NCBI RefSeq assembly: GCF_000716435.1
Contig: NZ_JNWO01000003.1
Coordinates: 124,001-188,000 of the forward strand
Reading direction: 5' to 3'
From: Streptomyces xylophagus
GTDB taxonomy: Bacteria > Actinomycetota > Actinomycetes > Streptomycetales > Streptomycetaceae
Length of the DNA stretch: 64,000 bases
A model generated the notes under the pieces. That model did no database searches, was not told the DNA's origin, and saw only the letters and a program-made list of their open reading frames with translations. The translations under genes were made by a program, and so were the position numbers. Below are positions 42,674 through 51,800 of this stretch, in pieces (the first letter of the stretch is position 1; each line of letters opens with the position of its first letter).

Positions 42674-42821
42674 TCGCCCCGTCCTCGTCCCAGGCGTGCC
42701 CGAGCGGCACACCGCGCGCAAGGGTGCACGGGGTGATCGCCAAGGTCCATACCGGGACGGTGAGATGGAGGTGAACAAAAGTCAAAGTCGCCCTCCGGAG
42801 GCCGAGTTGCCCCTCAGCCGT

Positions 42822-43235
42822 TCACACGTTTCCGAACAGGGCGCTCAGTCCCCGCTCGACGACCGCGTCCATGTCCTCCTGCCCGGTGGCCACCACGTCG
42901 TAGGTCCGCAGCAGGAAGCGGCGCAGTTCCGGGGTGGGGAAGTGGAGCAGGGCGAGGCCGAACGGCGAGTGGAACTCCAGCACCGTACGGGCCCGGCCGC
43001 ACGGCCACAGGTGCACGTCACCGCCACCGGCCGGCCTGCGCAGCCCCTCCTCCAGCAGCGACCGGGCGAAGGTCCAGGTGACACCGTCGCCGTCGAGGGA
43101 CACCTCGGGCGGGAAGTCGAGGTGCACGGCCAGCGGGTCCGAGGTGAGGTAGCGCAGCGTGGCGGACACGGGAAGCTCCGTGTCGTCCGCCGTGATCAGC
43201 CGGGCTCGGGTGGGCTGTTCGAGGGTGATGTCCAT
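42822..43235 (-). CDS. SsgA-like sporulation/cell-division regulator (SALP)
   Basis: The protein has 137 residues and matches the SsgA-like family: 'LPVSATLRYLTSDPLAVHLDFP', split around conserved L-R-Y, 'TWTFARSLLEEGLRRPAG' and 'GDVHLWP'. SALPs are specific to sporulating actinomycetes and guide septum placement, spore-wall assembly or spore separation. Which member (SsgA-G type) this is cannot be told. The ATG at 43235 follows a GGGGAGA ribosome-binding site. A Crp-like palindrome lies 100 bp upstream. Confidence 0.92.
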   Translation of the reverse strand: MDITLEQPTRARLITADDTELPVSATLRYLTSDPLAVHLDFPPEVSLDGDGVTWTFARSLLEEGLRRPAGGGDVHLWPCGRARTVLEFHSPFGLALLHFPTPELRRFLLRTYDVVATGQEDMDAVVERGLSALFGNV

Positions 43236-43334
43236 GGTCGGTCTCCCCTGCGGGCATGAGGTCGGCCGGATTGCCGTGTGCCTGTACGACTTCGCAGGTG
43301 CCGTTCGCATTACGCGGAACCTCGAATGATTTGA

Positions 43335-43350
43335 TGTGACCTGCGTCACT
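43335..43350. promoter_or_regulatory. Crp/Fnr-like palindrome upstream of the SALP gene
   Basis: TGTGA-cctgcg-TCACT matches the TGTGA-N6-TCACA pattern bound by Crp-type regulators. It lies about 100 bp before the SALP start and 72 bp before the MFS remnant. Confidence 0.45.
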
Positions 43351-43421
43351 CGGGTGCCCATATGTGGGGCTGCTGATGAATTGGTTTGCGGTGGGACGGA
43401 TGGGGCCGGTGAGGTGGGCCC

Positions 43422-43700
43422 ATGGACAGGGCCACGGAGCAGGCGCGACGAGCCGGGTGGCACCGGCCGGCGGTGCTCTCGGCCCTGATGCCGGCCGCCT
43501 TCACCTTCAACACCCCGGAGAACCTGCCGATCGGCCTCCTCGAACTCATCCAACGCCGGTATCGCGGCGGGCGCCGCACTCGGCGGACTGGTCCTGCCGC
43601 TCGCCGGTGTGCGGGGCGCGTTTCTCGCCGGCGGGCTGCTGACCGTCGGGGCCTGCGCGGTGCGGGGGTGCTTCGTGGTGGACCAACGCCCGCCGCCCCA
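43422..43700 (+). pseudogene. MFS transporter remnant with a large internal deletion
   Basis: The first ~40 codons encode 'VLSALMPAAFTFNTPENLP', the usual N-terminal helix of Cmr/AraJ-type MFS exporters. At about 43552 the frame shifts by one and the sequence continues as 'NAGIAAGAALGGLVLPLAG' and 'GAFLAGGLLTVGACAV', the usual last helices of the same family. The roughly 300 residues between are gone. The join is at GAACTCATCC|AACGCC. This is a deletion scar, not a gene. Confidence 0.8.
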
Positions 43701-43731
43701 GGCCGAGTTGGGGAAGGTCCACCTAATGATC

Positions 43732-44673
43732 TCATTCCGGAGCGGGCACCGCGCTCGATGCGTAGGCGTCAAGGGCCGCCACACGCAACGCGGCCCCCAC
43801 CCGACTGACCGCCTCGCCGGGCGGATGCGGAAGGCGGGCCAGCAGCAAGCGGCGTTGCTCCGGGGGTCCGCCCCGCACCGGCAGGACGCGTACGCCCGGC
43901 GGTACGGCCGGGGCGAGTGAGCCGGTGATGGTGGTCAACCCGCAGCCCGCCGCGACGAGTTGGAGTTTGGCCAGCCAGTCGCGGGCAGTGTGGGCGATCT
44001 CGGGCCGCTCGTCCAGGCCCGGCCATACGCCCATGAGCCGGTCCTCGCCGGAGGAGGGGCCCGCGATCCAGCGCTGCCCGCGCAGGTCGGCCACGTCGAC
44101 GTAGTCGCCGCGGGCCAGTGGATGGGTGGCGGGCACCGCGAGGTACAGAGGGCGCTCGGTGAGCGTGCGCAGCACCAGTGGTGGCGATTCGGTGTCCGGT
44201 GGGCGGAACGGCGGCGCCGACGCCAGCAGGGCCAGGTCGAGGCTGCCGGCCCGCAGGGCGCGTACCAGCGCGGGGGTGCCACCCTCCCGGCTGACGATGT
44301 GCAGGTCCGGGTCGCTGCGGCGCAGGGCGGCCAGGGCGCGGGGCAGCAGGACCGCTCCCGCGCTGGGGAACCAGCCCAGGCGGACGGTCGCGGCCTCCGT
44401 GGGCAGGCCGGAGAGTTCGCGGGCGGTCGCGTCGATCTCGTCGAGTACGACCGTCGCCCTGCGCATGACGACTCGGCCGGCCGGAGTCAGCCGTACGCCG
44501 TCGCGGCGCCGTTCCAGCAGTTCCGCTCCCGCGGCCCGTTCGATCGCGGCGATCTGCCGGGACACCGCCGACTGGGTGTAGCCCAGCGAAGCGGCGGCCG
44601 CGGTGAAGGTCCCCTGTTCGGCCACCGCGCGGAAGACGCGCAGCGCGGTCAGTGACACATCCGTGAAGTCCAT
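43732..44673 (-). CDS. LysR-family transcriptional regulator
   Basis: The protein has 313 residues. 'QGTFTAAAASLGYTQSAVSR' is the helix-turn-helix; the effector domain follows with 'VRLGWFPSAGAVLLPRAL'. The ATG at 44673 starts 'MDFTDVSLTALRVF'; an ATG three codons earlier is possible. It is divergent from an SDR gene with 71 bp between, and probably controls it. CGCATAC occurs twice in that gap. Confidence 0.88.
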   Translation of the reverse strand: MDFTDVSLTALRVFRAVAEQGTFTAAAASLGYTQSAVSRQIAAIERAAGAELLERRRDGVRLTPAGRVVMRRATVVLDEIDATARELSGLPTEAATVRLGWFPSAGAVLLPRALAALRRSDPDLHIVSREGGTPALVRALRAGSLDLALLASAPPFRPPDTESPPLVLRTLTERPLYLAVPATHPLARGDYVDVADLRGQRWIAGPSSGEDRLMGVWPGLDERPEIAHTARDWLAKLQLVAAGCGLTTITGSLAPAVPPGVRVLPVRGGPPEQRRLLLARLPHPPGEAVSRVGAALRVAALDAYASSAVPAPE

Positions 44674-44681
44674 GACGATCA

Positions 44682-44719
44682 CGCATACTAGCCGTGCGCA
44701 ACTTTCGTTGGACGCATAC
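44682..44719. promoter_or_regulatory. Repeated CGCATAC motif between LysR and SDR genes
   Basis: CGCATAC occurs at 44682-44688 and 44713-44719, 31 bp (about three helical turns) apart, filling the short divergent promoter region. This is a likely LysR binding site. Confidence 0.4.
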
Positions 44720-44744
44720 CCGGCGGGTTCCTACCGTGGCAGTC

Positions 44745-45632
44745 ATGAACGTATCGCGCATCGCCCTCGTCACGGGCGCCAACCAAGGACTCGGCCGTGC
44801 CCTCGTCGAGGGGTTGGCGGCCCACATGGGTCCCGACGACATGGTTCTGCTCACCGGACGCGACGAGCGGCGGGTCACCGACGCGGCCCGCGAGGTGGGG
44901 GACCTGCCCGGCACGCGCAGCCAGGTGCGGGGCCGGGTCCTTGACGTCACCGACACCGAGGCCATCGCCGACCTCGCCGAGGAGCTCCGGCAGCGCTACG
45001 GCGGGGTCGACGTCGTGATCTCCAACGCCGTGGCCCGGGTGCTGCCCGGGGAGTCGCAGTCAGCACGTGCCGACGAGTTCATCGACGTGTCGAACACCGC
45101 CACCCACGCGATACTGCGCTCCTTCGGCCCCCTCCTGCGCCCGGGCGGCCGGTTCCTCGTCGTGGCCAGCAGCCTCGGCACCCTCGGCCACCTCGACCCG
45201 GCACTGCACGACCTGTTCGACGGTGCGAGCCTGGACCAGGTCGAGTACGCCGTCGAGTCCTGGCGCGGTGCCGTCCACCACGGGACCACGGCCGAGGCGG
45301 GCTGGCCGCTCTGGCTGAACGTGCCCTCGAAGGTGGCTCAAGTCGCCGCTGTCCGCGCGGTCGCCGCGGAACGCCGCGAACACGACCTCGCGACGGGCAC
45401 GTTGGTCGCCTCGGTGTGCCCGGGCATGGTGGACACCGCCACCTCCCGCCCGTGGTTCAGCGACTTCAGTCAGGCCCAGTCCCCCGCCGAGGCCGCGGGC
45501 GCCGTGCTCGACCTGGTCTTCGCCGACCACGTCGACCCCACCCACTACGGCGAGTTGGTGCGCTTCGGCAAGGCCCTGGACTGGTACGGCGGCACCCCGC
45601 CGGTGGAACAGGACCGGCTGATCACACCGTGA
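44745..45632 (+). CDS. Short-chain dehydrogenase/reductase (carbonyl reductase-like)
   Basis: The protein has 295 residues. 'IALVTGANQGLGRALVEGL' is the NADP-binding TGxxxGxG motif; 'VVISNAVAR' is the NAG-like motif and 'FLVVASSLGTLG' holds the catalytic Ser. The typical YxxxK is replaced by a region around 'WLNVPSKVAQVAAVRAV', where Lys is present but Tyr is not. This is odd and may alter activity. It resembles carbonyl reductases with an insertion. Likely target of the divergent LysR regulator. Confidence 0.82.
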   Translation: MNVSRIALVTGANQGLGRALVEGLAAHMGPDDMVLLTGRDERRVTDAAREVGDLPGTRSQVRGRVLDVTDTEAIADLAEELRQRYGGVDVVISNAVARVLPGESQSARADEFIDVSNTATHAILRSFGPLLRPGGRFLVVASSLGTLGHLDPALHDLFDGASLDQVEYAVESWRGAVHHGTTAEAGWPLWLNVPSKVAQVAAVRAVAAERREHDLATGTLVASVCPGMVDTATSRPWFSDFSQAQSPAEAAGAVLDLVFADHVDPTHYGELVRFGKALDWYGGTPPVEQDRLITP

Positions 45633-45667
45633 CCGCGGCGATCCGAGAAACTGACTGAGCATGCCGA

Positions 45668-45718
45668 TCGGTTCTGACCGCGCCTGCGTGCAGTGCACAC
45701 CGGAGCGGCCAGAACCGA
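45668..45718. terminator. Terminator hairpin between SDR and M4 protease genes
   Basis: TCGGTTCTGaCCGC (45668-45681) pairs with 45705-45718 at 13 of 14 positions, around a 23-nt loop that can itself fold. It lies between convergent genes. Confidence 0.7.
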
Positions 45719-45782
45719 CTCGGGCTGTCAGTCACCGAACCCGAACCCGCGAGCCCCGAACTACGAGGCTAGACCGGCCGGT

Positions 45783-48059
45783 TCACGGAGTGAGCTGCCA
45801 CTGCTCGATGTAGCCGACGTCGATCGCCGCGTGGTCCTGCACCCGCAACTTCCAGGTACCGGTGACAGGTTGGGCGGAGGCGTCGACGGTGAAGGTCTGG
45901 TCGACGTTGTCGGCGGAACCGCCGGAGCGGTTCAACAGGGAGTAGACGGTTCCGTTCGGGCCCACGAGGTCGACGGTCAGGTCTCCCCGGTAGGTGTGGA
46001 CGATCTTGACGTAGACCTGGGTGGTGGCCGAGGCGTTGCCGTCGCGGCCGGTGACCGTGATCGGGGACTCCACGGCTGTGCTGTTGTCGGGGATGTCGAC
46101 GCGGGTGGCGCTCGCGTAGATGTTGGCGATCCGCCAGGTGAAGGCGGCGGTGGCGGTCGCGCCCGTGTCGTCGGTGACGGTCACCGTGACGTCACTGCTC
46201 CCGAGGGTGGTCGGGACGCCGGAGATGAGGCCGGTGCCGCTGATGGTCAGTCCGTCGGGCAGTCCCGTGGCCGAATAGGTCAGGCCCGCACCGGAGTTGG
46301 TGGTGTACGCGTCCGTCTGCAGGGACACGGACTGTCCGACTCCGCTGATCTGACCGGCGATGGGCGCCACGTTGACACCGAGCGCGATCCGGCTGCCGAC
46401 GTTGATCGCCGCCCACGCGTCGGCCACGGCGAGGTACGTGGGGCTGTACGCGCCGAAGAGGTCCGCCGCCGCCTGGAGCGTCGCGGTGCGGGCACCGGCG
46501 TAGTTGGTGGACGAGGTCATGTATGTGGTGAGCGCCCGATACCAGACCTTTTGGGCGTTGTCGATGCCGATGCCGGTGACGGGCACGCCGTCGTAGGTGG
46601 GGCTGTCGTAGGAGACGCCGTTGACGGTCTTCGCGCCGCTGCCCTCGGACAGCAGGTAGAAGAGGTGGTTGGCCGGGCCCGAGGAGTAGTGGACGTCGAC
46701 GCTGCCGAGCGTCGAGCTCCAGTAGTCGCGGGACGCACCGTCCTTGGACGGCTTGTCCATGTAACGCAGAGGTGTGCCGTTGCCGTTGATGTCGATCTTC
46801 TCGCCGACCAGGTAGTCGGGGACGTCGGCGGGCAGGTTCTCGTGGAACTCCACCGCGGCGGCGAAGATGTCCGAGGTGGCCTCGTTGAGGCCGCCCGACT
46901 CACCGGAGTAGGTGAGGCCGGCGGTCGCGGCGGTGACGCCGTGGGTCATCTCGTGCGCGGCCACGTCAAGCGCCGTCAGCGGGTGGGTGTTGCCCGAGCC
47001 GTCGCCGTAGGTCATGCAGAAGCAGGTGTCGGACCAGAACGCGTTGACGTAGTTGCTGCCGTAGTGGGCCCGGCTGTAGGCCGCCACCCCGTCGTTGCGT
47101 ATGCCGCTGCGACCGAACACGTCCTTGTAGTAGTCCCAGGTGGCCGCGGCGCCGAACGCGACGTCCACGCCCGCGGTCTGACGGTTCGTCGCGGTGCCGT
47201 CGCCCCAGACATCGTTGTCATCCGTGAACAGGGTGCCGGTGCCCGAGGTGCCCTGGTTCAGGTCGTAGGTCTTGTGTCCGGCGCGGTCGCCGTCGACGAG
47301 TTGGTACGTCGATGTCGCCGGGTCGAGCGTGGTGCTGAGCGGGACCGTTCCGTTGAACTGGCCGGTGCCGGTGCCCGTTTCGATGCCCTGGTACTGGAAG
47401 ACGGCCTTGCCCGAGTCGGCGTCGGTGATCACGTGGAGTTCGCTGGGGGTTCCGTCGTCCTGGAAGCCGCCGACGATCGCTTCCCAGGCGAGGACGGGCT
47501 TGGCACCGGCGGCCCAGACGACGAGCCGCGGGGCGCCGTCGAGCTTGGCCCCTTCGCCGCCCTTCTTGGCCGCGGCCACGAGCGCTTTGGCCTTCACCGT
47601 CGCCGACGACACGTTCGGGGTGATGTCCGGCAGGGCCAGGGCGGCCTTCGCGGCCTTGGTCACCGTGAGCCGGCCGCTCTTGGCGTGGACGACCAGGTCG
47701 CCGCCCAGGACGGGCAGTCCGGCGTACGTCCGCTCGTAGCGGGTGTGGGTGGTTCCGTCGGCGTCCTGCGTGACGTCCTTGACGACGAGCTTCTCCTTGG
47801 CCCCGAGGCCGAGGGTCTTCGCCGTGCTCCTGACCGCCGCGCCCGCGCTCTTGAGGAGGGCGGCGTGCTTCGTCGGCGACAGGGCGGCCGGGGCCGCTCC
47901 GGCGCGGGGGGTGGCCAGGATCTTCGCCGAGGTGTGACCGCCGGGGACGGCGGAGGCGGCGCCGGTCTGCATACCGGCGGCCAGCAGGGTGCCGACCGCC
48001 GTGAGCACGAGGGCGGCGGTGTATCTGGGGTGGTGCGGATAACGGTCAAGCCGGGTCAA
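45783..48059 (-). CDS. Secreted M4 (thermolysin-like) metalloprotease with P-domain
   Basis: The protein has 758 residues. A signal peptide (ending near 'GAASA') and a propeptide with FTP/PepSY-type parts lead to the catalytic domain. 'HEMTHG' (about residue 367) and 'GGLNEATSD' supply the zinc ligands; 'HYSSGPANHLFYLL' holds the transition-state His. A putative Ig-like domain and a C-terminal proprotein-convertase P-domain ('RGDLTVDLVGPNGT') follow. The start is TTG at 48059: AAGGAG lies 6 bp upstream and no better start fits the signal peptide. The enzyme degrades extracellular protein. Confidence 0.93.
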   Translation of the reverse strand: MTRLDRYPHHPRYTAALVLTAVGTLLAAGMQTGAASAVPGGHTSAKILATPRAGAAPAALSPTKHAALLKSAGAAVRSTAKTLGLGAKEKLVVKDVTQDADGTTHTRYERTYAGLPVLGGDLVVHAKSGRLTVTKAAKAALALPDITPNVSSATVKAKALVAAAKKGGEGAKLDGAPRLVVWAAGAKPVLAWEAIVGGFQDDGTPSELHVITDADSGKAVFQYQGIETGTGTGQFNGTVPLSTTLDPATSTYQLVDGDRAGHKTYDLNQGTSGTGTLFTDDNDVWGDGTATNRQTAGVDVAFGAAATWDYYKDVFGRSGIRNDGVAAYSRAHYGSNYVNAFWSDTCFCMTYGDGSGNTHPLTALDVAAHEMTHGVTAATAGLTYSGESGGLNEATSDIFAAAVEFHENLPADVPDYLVGEKIDINGNGTPLRYMDKPSKDGASRDYWSSTLGSVDVHYSSGPANHLFYLLSEGSGAKTVNGVSYDSPTYDGVPVTGIGIDNAQKVWYRALTTYMTSSTNYAGARTATLQAAADLFGAYSPTYLAVADAWAAINVGSRIALGVNVAPIAGQISGVGQSVSLQTDAYTTNSGAGLTYSATGLPDGLTISGTGLISGVPTTLGSSDVTVTVTDDTGATATAAFTWRIANIYASATRVDIPDNSTAVESPITVTGRDGNASATTQVYVKIVHTYRGDLTVDLVGPNGTVYSLLNRSGGSADNVDQTFTVDASAQPVTGTWKLRVQDHAAIDVGYIEQWQLTP

Positions 48060-48597
48060 GGCGTTCTCCTTATGTGGGGTGGTCGGACTCGGTGGAGTCC
48101 TGGAGAGCGGGTCGGGCCGGGGTACGGCCGTCCGGCGGCGCGCGGGTGCGAGGAGGAAGGGTGAGGAGGAAGTGAACGCTCGGTGAGCGTGATGCACAGC
48201 AGGGTGGCATCACGCCCACAGAATTGTCATGGCTATAACAAAGCAACGGCTCAAAATGACTGGCGCGAACTGCGGATCACTCGCTCAAGCAACACTTTTC
48301 AGCCTCACGCCGGACACCGTCACGGCACAGGAACAACAGGACGTCGAACAGGTGGTTGAATGTCGACCCGAGAGGGTAATCAATCCCTCAACTCGCGTAC
48401 GGCGTATACGACTTGCTCCACCAGGGCAGCTACGCCACGAGCACGGCACAAGTCGCCCGTGAAGACGCTGGCATATGCCAGAAGCACCACCGGATCGTGT
48501 GTTGCCAAATCCCTTACAGGGCGTCGCAGGCTGTGCGACAGTCGTAACCGGTCCCTCCATCCGCCTTGGTCGTACCGTCCCCGCATCGGAGTGCGTC
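48060..48597. other. Long intergenic region between M4 protease and PP2C genes
   Basis: This 538-bp region holds the protease promoter and ribosome-binding site at its left end. From about 48220 to 48540 it is noticeably lower in GC. On the minus strand a frame at 48380-48532 reads 'RDLATHDPVVLLAYASVFTG', then 'DLCRARGVAALVEQ', with about half of third positions G/C, unlike native genes. It may be a decayed fragment of imported DNA. Confidence 0.45.
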
Positions 48598-50025
48598 ATG
48601 CCGTCCCATCTCTCTGCGGACCGCCCAGCCGCCCAGCCGCCCGCGCGCGGCTCGGTCGACGCGCTGATATCGCAGGCGCGGCGGCTCATGGGCGACGTGG
48701 ACGCCGTACGGCGGGACGCGCAGCAGGACGGTTCGGACCCGCGCGAGCGGTGGCAGCGGGCGCTGTGCGATCTGGCGCTGCATCAACTCAACGACCTCGA
48801 CGAGCACTTGGCCCAACTACGGGACGGACCACCGCCCGTTCCGGCGGCCGTCGAGGAGCCGCTCGCACCGACTGCCGTACCGGACGCGGCTCGACAGGAC
48901 TCGCTGCTCACCCGGGTGGGCAGTGCCGAGTGGAATCTGCTGACGGACGAGGCGAGTTGGTCCGGGGAGCTGTACCAGATTCTCGGCCGCGATCCGGCCG
49001 CTCCTCCGCTCACCCTCGACGAACTGCCGTCCCTGGTCCTCGACGAGGACCGGCCGGGGCTGACGGCGATGGTCACGGACTGCCTGGTCGACGCCAAGCC
49101 CATCGACGGCGAGTTCCGCGTCGTACGGCCCGACGGCGCCGTACGGACCGTGCACATGATGGGCGAGCCCGTGCTCGACGCCGACGGTGGCACCGCCTCG
49201 ATGTGGGCCGTGCTGCGGGACGTCAGCGAACTGCGCCGCAGCCAGCGGACGGTGAGCGAGACCCGTGACTCGCTGCAGCGTCACCGGCACCACGCGCAGA
49301 CCGAGCGCCGGCTCGCGGTCGAGCTGCAGGAGGCCGTGCTGCCGCCGTGGCGCGGCTCCTTGCGGCTCCCGCACCAGGGACCGGAGACGCTGGACCTGGC
49401 CGCCCGCTATCTGCCCTCGTCGACGAGCGCGCTGATCGGCGGCGACTGGTACGACGCGCTCCAACTCTCCGACGGCGCCACCCTGTTGAGCGTCGGCGAC
49501 CTCACCGGACACGGTGTCGCCGTCACCTCGGGCATGGCGATGCTGCTCGGCGCCCTGCGCGGTATGGCGATGGCGGGCACCGAGCCCGGCCAACTGATGT
49601 CCTGGCTCAACCAGTTACTCGACGCCACCGTGCAACCGGCCCTGGGCAGCGCGGTGTGCTGCCGCTACCGGCCCGAGACCCGCACCCTGACGTGGGCGCA
49701 GGCAGGACACCCCGCCCCGCTGCTGTTCCGCGACGGGACGGGGCGCGTGCTGAGCGCACCGGACGGCGTCCTGCTCGGCGCCACCTCGGGAGCGGCCTAC
49801 GGACAGGCCGAGGAAACCCTCGATGCGGGCGACGTACTCCTGTTGCACACGGACGGACTGGTGCCCGGCCACGGCGGAGAGGCCGCCGTGCACCAACTCC
49901 TGGACCTGGCCCCGCGGTTCGGCGAGGCGCGCACCGCACAGGACTGCGTACGGATGGTCGTGGAGGAGTTCGGCGACACCGAGCGCGCGGACGACGCGTG
50001 CGTCCTCATCGCCAGGACCACCTAG
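48598..50025 (+). CDS. PAS-PP2C serine phosphatase (RsbU-type)
   Basis: The protein has 475 residues. A coiled N-terminus is followed by a PAS domain (about 100-210, 'GEFRVVRPDGAVRTVHMMGE'), a short coiled coil and a SpoIIE/RsbU PP2C domain (about 240-475). Metal-binding residues lie in 'IGGDWYDAL', 'GDLTGHG', 'HTDGLVPG' and 'DDACVLIA'. Such phosphatases activate anti-anti-sigma factors. No anti-sigma or STAS partner is adjacent. Codon 340 (49615-49617) is TTA, so translation should need the bldA tRNA, tying it to development. The ATG at 48598 is preceded by GGAG. Confidence 0.88.
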   Translation: MPSHLSADRPAAQPPARGSVDALISQARRLMGDVDAVRRDAQQDGSDPRERWQRALCDLALHQLNDLDEHLAQLRDGPPPVPAAVEEPLAPTAVPDAARQDSLLTRVGSAEWNLLTDEASWSGELYQILGRDPAAPPLTLDELPSLVLDEDRPGLTAMVTDCLVDAKPIDGEFRVVRPDGAVRTVHMMGEPVLDADGGTASMWAVLRDVSELRRSQRTVSETRDSLQRHRHHAQTERRLAVELQEAVLPPWRGSLRLPHQGPETLDLAARYLPSSTSALIGGDWYDALQLSDGATLLSVGDLTGHGVAVTSGMAMLLGALRGMAMAGTEPGQLMSWLNQLLDATVQPALGSAVCCRYRPETRTLTWAQAGHPAPLLFRDGTGRVLSAPDGVLLGATSGAAYGQAEETLDAGDVLLLHTDGLVPGHGGEAAVHQLLDLAPRFGEARTAQDCVRMVVEEFGDTERADDACVLIARTT

Positions 50026-50049
50026 CGAGGAAGCGGCGGCGCAACCCCC

Positions 50050-51558
50050 TTACGCCTGTGCGCTGTTGCCGCCCCTGGCCCTCGGGCTCCTCGGCTGTGT
50101 CTTCGGCAGCGCGAGCTTGATCTCCTCCCGCAGTTCGTGGATCTTCGGATAGTTGGAGTACTGGGCCGTCAGCCGGTACATCTCGCGCAGCCGGTCCCAG
50201 GTGCGGTGGGAGGAGTTCGATCCCATCGACACCAGGGCCAACCGCGCGTACCGGTCCGCCTGTTCGGGGTCGTCGGCGATGAAGCAGGCCGAGGCCATCG
50301 ACAGGAAGTCGAAGATCTTCGAGCGCTGCCGTCCGTCGACCCGCAGTGCCAGGGCCTTCTCCGCGAAGTGCTGGGCGTGCACGGCCGCTCCGGGCTCGTG
50401 CTCGGCCAGCGTGCGGTAGGCCAGGGCCTGCATGCCGTAGAGGTCCTCCTCCTTGAACGTCTGCATCCAGCTCGGGGACGGTACGTCGCCGCGGTCGGAG
50501 ACGAAGAGGTCCTCCGCCTGGCCGAGGGTGCGGCGCATCGCCTGGCCCTTGCCCATCGAGGCCTGTGCCCAGGCCTCGATGGTGTAGAGCATCGCCCGGG
50601 TGCGCGGCAGCACCTCGTCGCCGGAACCGGTCTTGGCGAGTTTCATGAGATCGAGTGCGTCGTCGGGCCGGCCCAGGTGCACCATCTGGCGAGCCGCCCG
50701 TGAGAGCGCCTCCCCGGCGCGGGGCCGGTCGCCGCCCTCACGGGCCGCGTGGGCGGCGATGACGAAGTACTTCTGGGCCGTGGGCTCCAGGCCGACGTCG
50801 TGCGACATCCAGCCCGCGAGTACGGCGAGGTTGGCCGCGACGCCCCACAGGCGCCGCTGCAGATGGTCGGGGTGCCGGTAGGCGAGCATGCCGCCCACCT
50901 CGTTGAGCTGTCCCACCACGGCCTTGCGTTGCAGCCCGCCGCCGCGGGCCGCGTCCCAGGCTCGGAACACCTCGACGGAACGCTCCAGTGCCTCGATCTC
51001 CTGCGACCCGATGGGGGCGGCCTCGTAGCGGTCGAACCCAGCGGGGTCGGCGTGCAGGGGATCGTCGAAACGGGGAGCGTCGGCGGAAAGAGTCGGATCG
51101 GAGTGCAGCCAGTCGTACATGGCGCTGCTGAGTGCGGAGCCTGCGGCGAGCGCGGCGCCCGCGCCCACCAGGCCGCGTCGGTTGAGCATGAGGTCCATTC
51201 CCGTGAATTCGGTGAGGACCGCAGCAGTCCGTTCGGGCGCCCACGGCACACCGTCGGGATGTTCCGCATTCCCGTCGTCGGGCCGTTTCCCCGCACGCCC
51301 GTGCCGGACCAGACCGAGGTCCTCGATGGTCACGACACGGCCGAGACGCTCGGTGAACAGAGCCGCCAGCACCCGCGGCACCGGATCGCGCGGGATCTCT
51401 CCCGTGTCGATCCAACGCCGTACCCGCGAGGTGTCGGTCGACAGCTGGGGGTGGCCCATGGCCGCCGCCTGCCGGTTGACCCTCCGCGCGAGTTCGCCCT
51501 TGGACCAGCCGGCCAGGCCGAACAGGTCCGAGAGACGGGAGTTGGGTTGTCCGTTCAC
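50050..51558 (-). CDS. NsdA/NsdB-like HTH-TPR developmental regulator
   Basis: The protein has 502 residues. The N-terminus ('RLSDLFGLAGWSKGELARRV', 'DTSRVRRWIDTGEIPRDPVP') is a helix-turn-helix-like domain typical of a Streptomyces group annotated NsdA/NsdB. 'GLVGAGAALAAGSAL' follows as a hydrophobic patch. The rest (about 180-480) is TPR-like helical repeats. NsdA and NsdB repress antibiotic production and differentiation. The GTG at 51558 gives the standard 'NGQPNSRLSDLFG' beginning. It lies 24 bp from the convergent PP2C gene. I favour NsdB by memory but cannot prove it. Confidence 0.8.
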   Translation of the reverse strand: MNGQPNSRLSDLFGLAGWSKGELARRVNRQAAAMGHPQLSTDTSRVRRWIDTGEIPRDPVPRVLAALFTERLGRVVTIEDLGLVRHGRAGKRPDDGNAEHPDGVPWAPERTAAVLTEFTGMDLMLNRRGLVGAGAALAAGSALSSAMYDWLHSDPTLSADAPRFDDPLHADPAGFDRYEAAPIGSQEIEALERSVEVFRAWDAARGGGLQRKAVVGQLNEVGGMLAYRHPDHLQRRLWGVAANLAVLAGWMSHDVGLEPTAQKYFVIAAHAAREGGDRPRAGEALSRAARQMVHLGRPDDALDLMKLAKTGSGDEVLPRTRAMLYTIEAWAQASMGKGQAMRRTLGQAEDLFVSDRGDVPSPSWMQTFKEEDLYGMQALAYRTLAEHEPGAAVHAQHFAEKALALRVDGRQRSKIFDFLSMASACFIADDPEQADRYARLALVSMGSNSSHRTWDRLREMYRLTAQYSNYPKIHELREEIKLALPKTQPRSPRARGGNSAQA

Positions 51559-51800
51559 GTCAAGCCCCCAGGTTCTCGGCTGACTTGAACATAGCCCGGC
51601 GCGGGTTGCCGGGCGACTATTCGCCAGGGTTCGCCAGGGTGCGCCAGATGGTGTGCCACTGCGCATCTGGTGTCAGGTAGGAACGCGCCACCCCGACCCG
51701 GTCACCGAGGGACACTCCCCAGGGTGCACCGTGGGACCGGGCCGGGTAGCGCGCTTGCTTGGACAGGCACTGCAGGCACACGAAGGGATCTGTATCTCCC

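Noticed and set aside
42541..43240. Plus-strand coding across the SALP gene
   Set aside because: The SALP reading on the minus strand is unmistakable.
45693..48164. 823-codon plus-strand open frame opposite the M4 protease
   Set aside because: Val/Gly/Arg-rich antisense shadow; the protease on the other strand has all catalytic motifs.
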